The notes: generated by a model not told the origin, from the letters alone. Shown: positions 53,651-62,747, counted from the stretch's first letter. The stretch: DNA of 64,000 nt from an uncultured Prevotella sp. (GCA_944320235.1 CALUGQ010000003.1:1-64000); one strand, 5' to 3'. A program made the numbers and translations.

Positions 53651-55654
53651 ATGGGCATACACCCCAAAGCCATACTTGCAGCCGCAGCCGCCCTGCTGGC
53701 AACACTGCAGCCGTGCTCGGCCGACGAGCGCGAGTGGGCGGCGTGGCTCGGCGACCTGGCCGCCGCCGAAGAGTGGACAACCACACAGGGCGAGCAGGCC
53801 TACGACCTGCTGCGCAGCCTGGAGGAAAGCCCCGTGGACATAAACACGGCATCGCGCGAGGAGCTGGAGCAACTGCCGTTCCTCACCGAGGCGCAGGTGG
53901 GCGACATACAGGAGCACATCTACCGCCACGGACCCATGGAGACGCTCGCCGAGCTGCAGCTCATCGAGAGCCTCGACTACACGCGCCGCCGCCTGCTGCA
54001 GTGCTTCGCCCGCGCCGGCGGGGCAGCCACGCAGCACACACCCACGCTCGCCGAGGAGCTGAGGCGGGGCCACGGCGAGCTGACAGGGGCCGTGCGCCTG
54101 CCCCTCTACGAGCGGCGCGGCGACCGCAACGGCTACCTCGGCTACAAGTACAAGCACTGGCTGCGCGCCACGTTCACCGCCGGCGACCGCCTGCGCATGG
54201 GCATCGCCGCCTCGCAGGACGCCGGCGAGCCGTTCTTCGCGGGCCGCAACAAGATGGGCTACGACTTCTACTCGTTCTTCGTCGAGGCGAGGCGGATAGG
54301 CCCCGTGGAGCGTCTCGTGGTGGGAAGGTACACCGTCTCGTTCGGCATGGGGCTGGTGGCAAACAACGGCTTCAGCCTCGGCAAGTCGTCGGCGCTGGCG
54401 TCGCTGGGCCGCCCGCCCACGGGCATAAGGGCCACGGCATCGCGCTCGGCCGCTTCATACCTGCAGGGCGCGGCGGCCACGGTGAGGCTCTCGCCCGCGC
54501 TCAGGCTCTCGGCCTTCGTGTCATACCGCCCGCACGACGCCACGCTCAGCAAGGACGACGGCACCGTGGCCACCATCGTCACCTCGGGCTACCACCGCAC
54601 GCCCACGGAGATGGGCAAGAAGAACAACACCCACTCGCTCACGGCCGGCCTCAACGCGGCCTTCAGGGCGGCCGGGCTCCACGCCGGGCTGACAGCCGCC
54701 TACACCCGCTACGACCGCGACCTCAGGCCCAACACCGCCACGCTCTATCGCCGCCACTACGCCTCGGGCAACGACTTCGCCAACATCGGCGTCGACTACG
54801 GCTACACAGGCCACGCCTTCAGCCTGCGCGGAGAGACCGCACTCAACCGCCAGGGGCGCGTGGCCACGATAAACTCGCTGAGCATCAGCCTCCCCGCAGG
54901 CGTCGCGCTGGCGCTCCTCCACAGGTTCTACTCCTACCGCTACACGGCGCAGCTGGCCGGGAGCTTCAGCGAAGGGGGGCGCGTGCAGAACGAGAACGGG
55001 CTCTACATCGGCATCGACTGGCACCCCTCGCCGCGCCTGCGCCTGGCCGCCTACGCCGACTACGCCCGCTTCGCCTGGCCGCGATACCGCATATCACAGC
55101 CCTCGTGGGCCGCCGACAACATGGTCGAAGCTACTTGCACGGCCGACAAATGGACGCTCGCCGCGCGCTACCGGCTGCGCCTCCGCCAGCGCGACAACGA
55201 GCAGAAGACGGCGCTCGACCGCATCGCCGACCACAAGCTGCGCCTCGCCATGACGCTCCACCCCGGGGGAGAGTGGACGGCGCGCACGCAGGCCGACTTC
55301 GCCCTGGCCGACCACGGCACCGCCGACCGGGGGTTGATGGTGAGCCAGGCCGCAGGCGCAAGGCTCGGGCGGCTGCGCCTCGACGGCTTCATGGGCTATT
55401 ACATCACCGACAGCTACGACAGCCGGCTGTACACATACGAGCGCGGACTGCTCTACACCTTCGCGCCGACGGCCTACCACGGCCACGGGCTGCGCTACTC
55501 GCTCATGGCCAGGGCCGACATCGGGCGGCTCACGCTCACCATCAAGGCCGGGGCCACCACCAAACTCGACCGCAGCGCTACCGGCAGCGGCTACCAGCAG
55601 GCCGACTCGCCCACGCTGGCCGACATAGACCTGCAGGCGCGCTGGAGCTTCTGA
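53651..55654 (+). CDS. Helix-hairpin-helix protein with outer-membrane beta-barrel
   Basis: 667 aa with signal peptide (about 1-24). A short helix-hairpin-helix segment (about 55-110: VDINTASREELEQLPFLT, then ALAELQLIESL-type repeat) is followed by a long barrel-like region (about 130-667) of alternating aromatic/polar strands ending in Phe (ARWSF). ComEA-like HhH units joined to an outer-membrane barrel recur in Bacteroidota. Possible role in DNA or peptidoglycan contact at the outer membrane, but this is speculation. Lies within the glycan island. Confidence 0.75.
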   Translation: MGIHPKAILAAAAALLATLQPCSADEREWAAWLGDLAAAEEWTTTQGEQAYDLLRSLEESPVDINTASREELEQLPFLTEAQVGDIQEHIYRHGPMETLAELQLIESLDYTRRRLLQCFARAGGAATQHTPTLAEELRRGHGELTGAVRLPLYERRGDRNGYLGYKYKHWLRATFTAGDRLRMGIAASQDAGEPFFAGRNKMGYDFYSFFVEARRIGPVERLVVGRYTVSFGMGLVANNGFSLGKSSALASLGRPPTGIRATASRSAASYLQGAAATVRLSPALRLSAFVSYRPHDATLSKDDGTVATIVTSGYHRTPTEMGKKNNTHSLTAGLNAAFRAAGLHAGLTAAYTRYDRDLRPNTATLYRRHYASGNDFANIGVDYGYTGHAFSLRGETALNRQGRVATINSLSISLPAGVALALLHRFYSYRYTAQLAGSFSEGGRVQNENGLYIGIDWHPSPRLRLAAYADYARFAWPRYRISQPSWAADNMVEATCTADKWTLAARYRLRLRQRDNEQKTALDRIADHKLRLAMTLHPGGEWTARTQADFALADHGTADRGLMVSQAAGARLGRLRLDGFMGYYITDSYDSRLYTYERGLLYTFAPTAYHGHGLRYSLMARADIGRLTLTIKAGATTKLDRSATGSGYQQADSPTLADIDLQARWSF

Positions 55655-55753
55655 GCCGGGCGCCGTGGGCATGGGCCTGCGCCGCAGGCAGGGAAGCAGG
55701 CCGCAGGCACAACATTTCTGCCCGCAAGCCGCGCCGCATACGGATTTTTTCAG

Positions 55754-55761
55754 TAAATTTG
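55754..55761 (+). promoter_or_regulatory. -7 promoter box for the GT2 gene at 55811
   Basis: TAAATTTG followed by CAGC; leader about 45 bases. Confidence 0.6.
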
Positions 55762-55810
55762 CAGCTGACAACAAACCGATGGCAATTGCCATCGGCAACA
55801 GGAACACAGA

Positions 55811-56602
55811 ATGGGCAAGCATGACATGGAAACAGCTGACGCAGGGCGGCGCATATCAGTGGTAATCAACACGTACAACGCCGCGAAGCACCTCGACCGC
55901 GTGCTCGACTCGGTCAGCGGGTTCGACGAGGTGGTGGTGTGCGACATGGAGAGCACCGACGGCACGCAGGAAATAGCCCGCCGCCACGGCTGCCGCGTGG
56001 TGACGTTCGCCAAGGGCGGCTGCAACATAGTGGAGCCGGCGCGGCAGTTCGCCATAGGGCAGGCCACGTGGCCGTGGGTGCTGGTGGTCGACGCCGACGA
56101 GCTGGTGCCGGCCGCGCTGCGCGAGCACCTTTACGCCATGGTCAGCGCCGAGGGATGCCCCGACGGCCTGGCCATACCGAGGAAGAACTACTTCATGGGC
56201 CGCTTCCTCCACAGCTGCTACCCCGACTACGTGCTGCGCTTCTTCAGGAAGGAGGTCACCACGTGGCCGCCCGTGATACACACCTCGCCGCAGGTAGGCG
56301 GGCGTGTGGAGCGGCTGCCGCGCGGCAGGAAAGACCTGGCCCTGGAGCACCTGGCCGACGACAGCGTGGCCACGATACTGCGCAAGACCGACACTTACTC
56401 CGACCACGAGCTGCCGCGCCGCCGCCACAAGGACTACGGCACGGCGGCGCTGGTGGCGCGCCCTGCGTTCAGGTTCTTCAAGTCGTATGTGCTCAAGGGG
56501 GGCTTCCGCGACGGGCGCGCCGGGCTGATCCACGCCGCGCTCGACGCCGTATACCAGTTTGTCGTGGTGGCCAAGCTCATCGAAGAGAGGCGGGGGCGCT
56601 GA
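55811..56602 (+). CDS. Glycosyltransferase family 2, WaaE/KdtX-like
   Basis: 263-aa cytoplasmic GT-A enzyme, probably inner-membrane associated. NTYNAAKHLDRVLDSV opens the fold, CDMESTDGTQEIA and the metal-binding VVDADELVP (near 92-100) are intact, and a C-terminal hydrophobic/basic stretch may bind the membrane. Resembles beta-glucosyltransferases of the LPS core (WaaE/KdtX). ATGs a few codons further in (55820, 55826) are alternative starts if they fall in frame. Convergent with the next GT2. Confidence 0.88.
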   Translation: MGKHDMETADAGRRISVVINTYNAAKHLDRVLDSVSGFDEVVVCDMESTDGTQEIARRHGCRVVTFAKGGCNIVEPARQFAIGQATWPWVLVVDADELVPAALREHLYAMVSAEGCPDGLAIPRKNYFMGRFLHSCYPDYVLRFFRKEVTTWPPVIHTSPQVGGRVERLPRGRKDLALEHLADDSVATILRKTDTYSDHELPRRRHKDYGTAALVARPAFRFFKSYVLKGGFRDGRAGLIHAALDAVYQFVVVAKLIEERRGR

Positions 56603-56698
56603 GCAGCCGCGCGCCATGCAACGGCATGGCCGGGCAGCCGCCCTTGCCGCGGCGGCAACTGAGGGCCCAGATGCGGGCGCAAGGGGGGCGCGGCGGGG

Positions 56699-57508
56699 TC
56701 AGAGATACTTGTCGATGCCGTTGGCGCACCACGTGAGCCTGCCCTCGATGACGCGGGCAAGCTCGTCGAAGTGGCGCTGCTCGTTGGCCTTCGAGGCTTC
56801 GCTGTGCCACAGGTGGTAAGCCACCCCGCCCATCTTCAGCGCCTTTTTCCTCACCCCGGCGAAGTGCAGGCGGTATGCGAACTCACCGTCCTCATGCCCC
56901 CATTGCGTGAGGTCTTCGTTGTATCCGTTCACTTTCACTGCGTCGGCCTTCCAGAAAGCCATGTTGCAGCCCCTCAGGTGGTCCACCTTGCGGGCGTAGC
57001 GGGTGGCCATGAAGCGCCTCAGCAGGCGCGAGCGCAGCGCGTTGGCCATGTATGCCGGCGGCAGCTGCCACAGGCGCAGGCGCGCCTCGCCCCTGCCCAT
57101 GAGCCTCTCGGTGGCCTCGCGTGGCAGCTTCACGCGGCTGCCGCACACGAAGAAGCCCGGCTCGGCCAGCTCCACGTGGTCGCTGACGAAGTGCGGCGAG
57201 AGGATTATGTCGCCGTCGGTCTGGATGATGTAGTCGCCCGCGGCCCTGGCTATGGCCTTGTTGCGTATGGCCGAGAGGCGGAAGCCCCGGTCTTCGTGCC
57301 ACACGTGCACGAGCGGCACGGGGCAGAGCGGCCTCAGGCTGTCCACGAGCTGCCGCGTGTCGCCGGCCGAGCCGTCGTCGGCCACGATGATCTCGCCCGG
57401 CGGCAGCGTCTGCGCGAACGCGCTGCGCAGCGACAGGGCGAGGGCCTGCGGCCAGTTGTAGGTGGTCACTATGAGGCTCGTGCTTATGTGCTTGCTTATG
57501 TTTTCCAT
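56699..57508 (-). CDS. Glycosyltransferase family 2
   Basis: 269-aa GT-A enzyme. TSLIVTTYNWPQALALSL, IIVADDGSAGDTRQLV (first acidic motif), QTDGDIILSPHF (DxD, near 97) and the C-terminal galactosyltransferase-type NGYNEDLTQWGHEDGEFAYR (ED acid-base pair) are visible. Typical of Bacteroidota LPS/O-antigen transferases. 22 bases after the fucosyltransferase-like gene on the same strand, so the two form an operon. Confidence 0.9.
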   Translation of the reverse strand: MENISKHISTSLIVTTYNWPQALALSLRSAFAQTLPPGEIIVADDGSAGDTRQLVDSLRPLCPVPLVHVWHEDRGFRLSAIRNKAIARAAGDYIIQTDGDIILSPHFVSDHVELAEPGFFVCGSRVKLPREATERLMGRGEARLRLWQLPPAYMANALRSRLLRRFMATRYARKVDHLRGCNMAFWKADAVKVNGYNEDLTQWGHEDGEFAYRLHFAGVRKKALKMGGVAYHLWHSEASKANEQRHFDELARVIEGRLTWCANGIDKYL

Positions 57509-57530
57509 CGCAGGTGGGTTATTTTTTTCG

Positions 57531-58343
57531 TCATACGCTCATGAACAGGTCGGCAAAGCGGCCGAAGCTCGCTTCCGACACCTGCCCCATGCCCTTGTGC
57601 ATCCAGCACAGTGGCACGTCGCGGTAGAAGGCCGCCACGAGCGAGAAGGTGCTCTTCGGCCCGATGATGCAGTCGCACTCGGACAGCGCGTACAGGTCTT
57701 CGCCGGGGTTGCCGCCTATGGGGAAGACGCCCGCCGCCCCGCCCTCGCGGCGCAGCAGGCCGAAGTCGGTCTTTGGGTCGTTGGTGGCCACGAGCACCTG
57801 CACCGACTTGCCCGGGTGCATCCGGCAGAACTCGCTGACGGCGCGGGCGTACTCGCCGTCGGTGAAGAAGTAGGCCCCGCCGTTCCACCTGGCGTAGTCG
57901 CCGCGCCTTATGTGCAGGCCCAGCCGTATGTCGGCCCGCGGCAGCGAGCCGAGCCAGCGCGCCTTGGAGGCCACGGCCCCGGGGCGGAAGGCGAAGAGCG
58001 AGAGCAGCTCGCCGCGGTACTTCAGCAGCAGCCCCGGGTGGCGGAAGTTCCACCCGTCGATGGCTATCAGCGGCGACGTGCGCAGCTGCCGCAGCACATC
58101 GGCGGTCACCATGTACGGCTCCTGCAGCCAGAGGCACTTCACGGCCCGGGCCTTTATCAGCAGCTTGGCGGCGAGGTATGTGAGCGGGTTGCTCACCGGC
58201 AGCTCCGATATCCTGAAGTACCTGTACTTGTACGAGAACCGCATCGAGACCACCCGCACGCCGTTCTCGCGCCCCCAGGCGTAAGCGTGGGCATACTGCA
58301 ACCAGTTGTTGCACATCTGCCCGTATCCCTTCACTATTATCAT
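57531..58343 (-). CDS. Alpha-1,2-fucosyltransferase-like (GT11)
   Basis: 270-aa enzyme from MIIVKGYGQMCNNWLQYA. The GT11 hallmark HIRRGDYARWNGG (HxRRxD GDP-fucose motif, near 150-162) is intact, as is the C-terminal CDCIIGPKSTFSLVAAFY. It probably fucosylates a surface glycan, which can mimic host antigens. The start lies nine bases past the box at 58352-58359, so its transcript has almost no leader. First gene of a two-gene operon with the GT2 at 56699. Confidence 0.88.
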   Translation of the reverse strand: MIIVKGYGQMCNNWLQYAHAYAWGRENGVRVVSMRFSYKYRYFRISELPVSNPLTYLAAKLLIKARAVKCLWLQEPYMVTADVLRQLRTSPLIAIDGWNFRHPGLLLKYRGELLSLFAFRPGAVASKARWLGSLPRADIRLGLHIRRGDYARWNGGAYFFTDGEYARAVSEFCRMHPGKSVQVLVATNDPKTDFGLLRREGGAAGVFPIGGNPGEDLYALSECDCIIGPKSTFSLVAAFYRDVPLCWMHKGMGQVSEASFGRFADLFMSV

Positions 58344-58351
58344 GATGCCTG

Positions 58352-58359
58352 CAAAGGTA
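58352..58359 (-). promoter_or_regulatory. -7 promoter box for the fucosyltransferase operon
   Basis: Minus-strand TACCTTTG followed by C, ending nine bases before the ATG at 58343: a short or absent leader. Confidence 0.55.
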
Positions 58360-58415
58360 AGAATAAAAATGCAGGCTGGCAACAGATGGGCATGGAAATA
58401 CGACCTGGCGCTGCC

Positions 58416-58498
58416 AAGCGGCCCGTTCCGCCGCGGCAAACGGCCCGTTTGGCAGCGCGAAACGGGCCGTCTTGCAACCCGCTGAAAGCCAGCGCGAT
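58416..58498 (+). repeat. 22-bp phased dyad array, copy 8
   Basis: Units centred at 58422, 58444 and 58466, exactly 22 apart; the middle one reads AAACGGCCCGTTT. The hairpin GCAACCCGCTG...CAGCGCG starts at 58474, eight bases after the last centre. Between divergent promoters (58352 minus and 58590 plus). Confidence 0.85.
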
Positions 58499-58589
58499 AG
58501 GACGGGGCGCGCAGGCGGCTGGCAGGCAGCCCGGCGCGCCCCGTCAGCTAAATGTGGGCGAAAAGCTTGCGGCGAAGCGATTATTTCGC

Positions 58590-58597
58590 TATTTTTG
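58590..58597 (+). promoter_or_regulatory. -7 promoter box for the GT2 gene at 58676
   Basis: TATTTTTG followed by CATACC; leader about 70 bases. Confidence 0.55.
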
Positions 58598-58675
58598 CAT
58601 ACCGCTAACAGATACGGCGGCAAACGGCAGGCAGCCACCTCACGGGGCCTGCACGGAGCAAAAACAAACGCAGAC

Positions 58676-59602
58676 ATGACAGACAGCATGAAGAACGTGA
58701 CGTGCGTCGTGGTGACATACAACAGGCTGGCGCTGCTGAAGGAGGCGCTGGCCGCGCTCAAGGCGCAGACGTACCCCATAAGGCAGATAATAGTGGTGGA
58801 CAACTGCTCGACCGACGGCACCGGGGCTTACCTGGCCACACTGGGCGGCGACGAGCAAATCCGCGTGGTGGGCATGGAGAGCAACACGGGCGGCGCCGGG
58901 GGCTTTGCCAAGGGCCTGGGCGTGGCGGCCAAGGGGCGGCCCGACTGGATATGGCTCATGGACGACGACACGGTGCCGCGCCCCGACGCGCTCGAGAGGC
59001 TCATGCCCTACACCGGGGCAGGGGCCGTGGGCTTCGTGTGCAGCAGGGTGGTATGGACCGACGGCAGCCCCCACATGATGAACCAGCCCACGGCAGCGGC
59101 CGACCAGTCGGCCGCCGGCGCGCTACCGCGCCCCGAGGGCGGCCCGGGGCCCGTCATTGTGACCGACGCCTCGTTCGTGTCGCTGCTCGTGCGCGGCAGC
59201 CTGCCCTTCGAGATAGGCCTGCCCTACAAGGAGTTCTTCATCTGGTGCGACGACTCCGAGTACACGCGCCGCATCACGGGCCGCGGATACCTCGGGGTGC
59301 TGGCCCCGGGCAGCGTGGCGCTGCACAAGACGAAGACGAACTACATATCGTCGCTCAGCGTCGTGTCGGCCGCCGACGCATGGAAAGTGTACTACGGCGA
59401 GCGCAACGAGTCGTTCCTGCGCCGCAGGCAGAAGGGGGCGGCAAGGTTCTTCTTCTCGCAGCTCAACGCCTTCAGGACCCACGCCCACCGCATACGCAAG
59501 CGCGGACTGCCCAAGGACGAGGAGCGCGCCCTGCTCAAGGCCAGCCGCCGGGGGCTGTGGGACGGCTTCACCTTCAGCCCAAAGATTGACTACATAGACT
59601 GA
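58676..59602 (+). CDS. Glycosyltransferase family 2, GlfT2-like
   Basis: 308 aa from MTDSMKNVT. GT-A start VVVTYNRLALLKEALAAL, DNCSTDGTGAYLA, DxD as WLMDDDTVPRPDALE (near 98-101), and the later KEFFIWCDDSEYTRRI, which is typical of galactofuranosyltransferase GlfT2 and rhamnosyltransferase relatives. Substrate sugar unknown. The frame is open back to 58472, but that precedes the promoter. Ends the glycan island. Confidence 0.9.
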   Translation: MTDSMKNVTCVVVTYNRLALLKEALAALKAQTYPIRQIIVVDNCSTDGTGAYLATLGGDEQIRVVGMESNTGGAGGFAKGLGVAAKGRPDWIWLMDDDTVPRPDALERLMPYTGAGAVGFVCSRVVWTDGSPHMMNQPTAAADQSAAGALPRPEGGPGPVIVTDASFVSLLVRGSLPFEIGLPYKEFFIWCDDSEYTRRITGRGYLGVLAPGSVALHKTKTNYISSLSVVSAADAWKVYYGERNESFLRRRQKGAARFFFSQLNAFRTHAHRIRKRGLPKDEERALLKASRRGLWDGFTFSPKIDYID

Positions 59603-59663
59603 GCGCCCGGCCAAAGGGAAAGCAGGAGTAATGGCAGTGGACACACAACGCACGACGCAACGA

Positions 59664-60707
59664 ATGAAAGCACACAACAAGCACGCCGCACTGGCCGCCA
59701 TGCTGGCCGCTGCCGCACTGGCCGCCGCCGGGTGCACAGCCAGCAGGCCCGGGCCGCAGGCCGGGCCTTTCACAACGGAAGTGATAAACGCCTACACACC
59801 CGTGAAGGACCAGGGGCGGAGCGACGCCTGCTGGGCCTACGCCATGCTGGCCGCCATCGAGACAGAGCACATCATGCGGGGCGACTCCGTGCACCTGTCG
59901 CCCGCCTACGCCCTGCGCTCCGCCCTGGCCGAGGGCTTCAGCCGCTGCTACCTCAGCCGCGGGGCCGTGGCGGTGAGCACGCGCGGCACCATGCTCACCC
60001 TCATAGCCACGATTGCCGGGGGCGGCATCGTGCCTTACGACGCCTACCACCGCGCAGGGGGCGACGCCGCAGCCGTGGCGGCGCGCAAGGCGGGGCGGCT
60101 GGCGGCCGCGGAGGCAAGCAGGCGCTCAGGGCTGCGGCGCGGCAAGCTGAAGCTGCGCCGCCTGCTCGACGAGACGTTCGGCCCCGAGCCGAGGGCCGTC
60201 TACATGCTCGGGGCGCGCTACACGCCGCAGGAGTTCGCCCGCAGCGTGTGCGCCCCTGGCGAGTGGGTGGCCCTGACCAGCTTCACCCACCATCCGTTCT
60301 ACACCGACATAGACCTCGAGCTGGCCGACAACCACGGCCGCGAACGCTTCAGCAACGTACCCATAGACACGCTCATGGCCTGCATGGAGCGGGCCGTCAG
60401 GGCAGGCCGGGGCGTATGCTGGGAGGGCGACGTGAGCGAGCCGGGCTTCAGCTTCGGCAGGGGCGTGGCACTGCTGCCGGCAGGCACGCCCACGGGGCAG
60501 GCCGACCGGCAGGTGGCCTTCGAGCGGTTTGCCACCACCGACGACCACTGCATGGCCGTGGTGGGACTGGCGCGCGACGCCCGCGGCCGCCTCTTCTACA
60601 TAATGAAGAACTCGTGGGGCACGGCCAACCCCTACGGCGGGCTGATGTACGTCGCCGAGGACTACGTGAGGCTGAAGACCATCGCCGTGGCGATGCCAAG
60701 GAACTGA
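59664..60707 (+). CDS. Papain-like (C1 family) lipoprotein peptidase
   Basis: 347 aa, predicted lipoprotein: LAAAGC lipobox with Cys near residue 24. Papain clan catalytic residues are in place: oxyanion Gln and nucleophile in VKDQGRSDACWAYAM, His in TTDDHCMAVVG, Asn in IMKNSWGTANPYGG. Similar to Bacteroidota C1 peptidases of the bleomycin-hydrolase-like group. MKAHNKH is taken as start because it gives a proper lipoprotein signal; an ATG at 59631 is also in frame. Its stop is one base from the stop of the convergent nitroreductase. Confidence 0.9.
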   Translation: MKAHNKHAALAAMLAAAALAAAGCTASRPGPQAGPFTTEVINAYTPVKDQGRSDACWAYAMLAAIETEHIMRGDSVHLSPAYALRSALAEGFSRCYLSRGAVAVSTRGTMLTLIATIAGGGIVPYDAYHRAGGDAAAVAARKAGRLAAAEASRRSGLRRGKLKLRRLLDETFGPEPRAVYMLGARYTPQEFARSVCAPGEWVALTSFTHHPFYTDIDLELADNHGRERFSNVPIDTLMACMERAVRAGRGVCWEGDVSEPGFSFGRGVALLPAGTPTGQADRQVAFERFATTDDHCMAVVGLARDARGRLFYIMKNSWGTANPYGGLMYVAEDYVRLKTIAVAMPRN

Positions 60708-60708
60708 A

Positions 60709-61242
60709 TTACCTCACCCACCTCACGTAGCCGTCCTTGCGGGGCCTGGCCGCCTTGGGCTGGCCCGCGGCGGGGTAGCCCAGCACGCAGTGGCCTATGC
60801 CCTCGTAGTCGCCTTCTATTCCCCATTGGCGGAGCAGGGCCTTGCCCTCCTCGGAGTCGAACACTTCGCGGGCGCGGTGAATCCAGCAGCTGCCCAGGCC
60901 CACGGCGTGGGCGGCGTTCATGAGGTTGCCCATCACCAGCGAGCCGTCGTAGACGTGCGTCGGGCGGCTCCTGTCGGCCAGCACCACGAGCACCACCGGC
61001 GCGCCGTAGAACGGGTCGGAGTCGGTGCCGAGCACCTCGGCGTTGAGCCGCGAGAGGCGGTCGCGCACGCCGCGGTTGGTCACGGCCACAATCACGGGCG
61101 ACTGCGCGCCCATGCCCGTGGGGGCGAAGGTGCCGGCCCTCGCCACGGCCTCAATCAGTTCGTCGGCCGGCACGCGGTCCGGCTCGTAGCCGCGCACGCT
61201 GCGGCGCGTCTCCATGCAGTTAAGCGTTTCGTTCATTTCCAT
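60709..61242 (-). CDS. Nitroreductase family protein
   Basis: 177 aa flavin (FMN) oxidoreductase. RRSVRGYEPDRVPADELIEA (start of family), GTFAPTGMGAQSP, and the later AAHAVGLGSCWIHRA and GHCVLGYP are all diagnostic. Reduces nitro-aromatics or quinones with NAD(P)H; physiological substrate unknown. MEMNETL (61242) or MNETL (61236) is the start. Convergent with the C1 peptidase with no room for a terminator, so the two transcripts must overlap. Confidence 0.92.
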   Translation of the reverse strand: MEMNETLNCMETRRSVRGYEPDRVPADELIEAVARAGTFAPTGMGAQSPVIVAVTNRGVRDRLSRLNAEVLGTDSDPFYGAPVVLVVLADRSRPTHVYDGSLVMGNLMNAAHAVGLGSCWIHRAREVFDSEEGKALLRQWGIEGDYEGIGHCVLGYPAAGQPKAARPRKDGYVRWVR

Positions 61243-61269
61243 ATACCTAATTTCTTTATGTCGCAGGTG

Positions 61270-61277
61270 CAAATTTA
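61270..61277 (-). promoter_or_regulatory. -7 promoter box for the nitroreductase
   Basis: Minus-strand TAAATTTG followed by C, 27 bases before the start. Confidence 0.55.
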
Positions 61278-61321
61278 CAGCTTTTTCCGGCGAAAGCCTG
61301 CTGGCTTACGGGCTTTTTTCG

Positions 61322-61329
61322 TAACTTTA
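61322..61329 (+). promoter_or_regulatory. -7 promoter box for the M15 peptidase
   Basis: TAACTTTA (last base A instead of G), 14 bases before the ATG at 61344, giving a leader of only about eight bases. Confidence 0.45.
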
Positions 61330-61343
61330 CGGCCAAAAACACC

Positions 61344-62075
61344 ATGCGCATCAAAAGAGCATACGCCATGGCAGCCGCGCTGCTGCTCTCCATGGCGGCA
61401 GCGGCAGCCGGCGGCAGCGGGTTTCCCGACGACTGGCAGGCGGGCCGCGAGGTGAGCGAGGAGGCCGTGAGGCAGGCCGGGGCTGACCGCTGCTTCACGG
61501 CTGAGGAGATAAGCGACGCCACGTTCAGCCGCATGAAAGGGCGCTCGTGGCCCGAGGACTGCCCGCTGGGGCGCAGCTCCCTGCGCTACCTGCGGCTGCT
61601 CCACCGCAACGCCGAGGGCCGCCCGCAGATGGGCGAGATGGTGGTTAACGCGGAGATAGCGGCCAAAGTGGTAGGGATATTCCGCCGCCTCTACGACGAG
61701 GGCTACCGCATAGGGCGCATGGTGCTCATCGACGAGTACGGCGCCGACGACGAGCTGTCAATGCGGGCAAACAACACCACGTGCTTCAACTACCGGCTGC
61801 AGACAGGCTCGCGCTCGCGGGTGTCGAAGCACGCGCTGGGCCTGGCCATCGACATCAACCCGCTTTACAACCCCTACGTGAAGCGGCGCCGCGACGGAAC
61901 GTTCCACGTGGAGCCTTCAACAGGCCGCAAGTACGCCTTCAGCCGCGACACCCGCAAGGACATACCATGCAAGATAGACCGCAGCGACCTGGCCTACCGA
62001 CTCTTCACCGCCGCCGGCTTCCGCTGGGGAGGGGCCTGGCGCAGCGTGAAGGACTACCAGCACTTTGAGAAGTAA
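61344..62075 (+). CDS. M15-family peptidase (D-Ala-D-Ala carboxypeptidase-like)
   Basis: 243 aa with signal peptide (about 1-23). M15 metal/catalytic motifs: SKHALGLAIDINPLYNPY (His and Asp zinc ligands, near 165-182) and the terminal DYQHFEK (His ligand). A periplasmic peptidoglycan L,D- or D,D-peptidase is likely. Its stop lies inside the start of the AT-rich tract of the next composite element. Confidence 0.9.
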   Translation: MRIKRAYAMAAALLLSMAAAAAGGSGFPDDWQAGREVSEEAVRQAGADRCFTAEEISDATFSRMKGRSWPEDCPLGRSSLRYLRLLHRNAEGRPQMGEMVVNAEIAAKVVGIFRRLYDEGYRIGRMVLIDEYGADDELSMRANNTTCFNYRLQTGSRSRVSKHALGLAIDINPLYNPYVKRRRDGTFHVEPSTGRKYAFSRDTRKDIPCKIDRSDLAYRLFTAAGFRWGGAWRSVKDYQHFEK

Positions 62076-62174
62076 AAATTAAAAGTTAAAAATTAAAAGA
62101 ATATGCGAGGGGGCATGGCGTGGCTCGCACATTCCCAGCACTCCCATTACTCCTTAATTATTCTCCAAGAAATC
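62076..62174 (+). repeat. Composite element after the M15 gene
   Basis: TTAAAAATTAAAA units (62076-62101) end in GAATATG (ATG at 62103), then a GC-rich pair (GCATGGCGTGGCTCGC) and short ACTCCC repeats. The frame from 62103 is open and in phase with the next gene at 62175. Confidence 0.75.
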
Positions 62175-62747
62175 ATGAACAAAGCAACAACTACAAACAA
62201 ACTGAATAAAGCACTGCCACGGCACCCACGCCGGGGAGGCGCAGCCCCTTTTGCCTTTAAACGCCCTTTTGCCTTTAGCATTTGCCTTATTGCTTCATTG
62301 CCTTTTTTCGGCAACGGCTTCCGCCTCGACCGCCTCAGCGACACGCTCCACGTGCTGCGCCTGGGGCAGAGCGAATGGCGGCTGCCCTACCCCGTTTACC
62401 GCTTCGACACGGGCGACGTTGACGGCGACGGCTCCACCGACGCCATAGTGGGAGTGGTGAAAGCCACGCGCCACGACCCCGTGGTGCGCCGCCGGGTGTT
62501 CATATTCAAGAACTACCGGGGCCACGTGCGCCCGCTGTGGCTCGGCTCGCGCCTGGGCCAGCCCGTCGTAGACTTCCGCTTCGTAGCCGGCGAGGGCGTG
62601 CTGCGCGCCGTGGAACGGGAGCGCAGCGGCCGCTACCTCGTGGCCGACTACCGCTGGCGCGCCTTCGGCATGGACTTCGTGCGCTACCTCGGGCGCGAAC
62701 TCACCGAGCAACAGGCACGGAAAACGCTGATAAAGGTAAAAAGGTAA
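62175..62747 (+). CDS. FG-GAP-like exported protein of unknown function
   Basis: 190 aa. After a basic N-terminus and a hydrophobic segment (AFSICLIASLPFFGNGF) that can serve as signal peptide, it has a calcium-site-like repeat FDTGDVDGDGSTDAIVGV (near 80-97) and a beta-rich C-terminal half. I do not recognise a named family. The signal-peptide region is encoded by repeats of a CCTTTTGCCTTTA type, unlike the rest of the gene, and the last residues (IKVKR) come from the GGTAAAA tract. Confidence 0.6.
   Translation: MNKATTTNKLNKALPRHPRRGGAAPFAFKRPFAFSICLIASLPFFGNGFRLDRLSDTLHVLRLGQSEWRLPYPVYRFDTGDVDGDGSTDAIVGVVKATRHDPVVRRRVFIFKNYRGHVRPLWLGSRLGQPVVDFRFVAGEGVLRAVERERSGRYLVADYRWRAFGMDFVRYLGRELTEQQARKTLIKVKR

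Noticed and set aside
52567..55824. A 1085-residue open frame across three glycan-island genes
   Set aside because: Composition is dominated by Arg, His, Pro and Gln, and it spans several well-supported genes and intergenic gaps.
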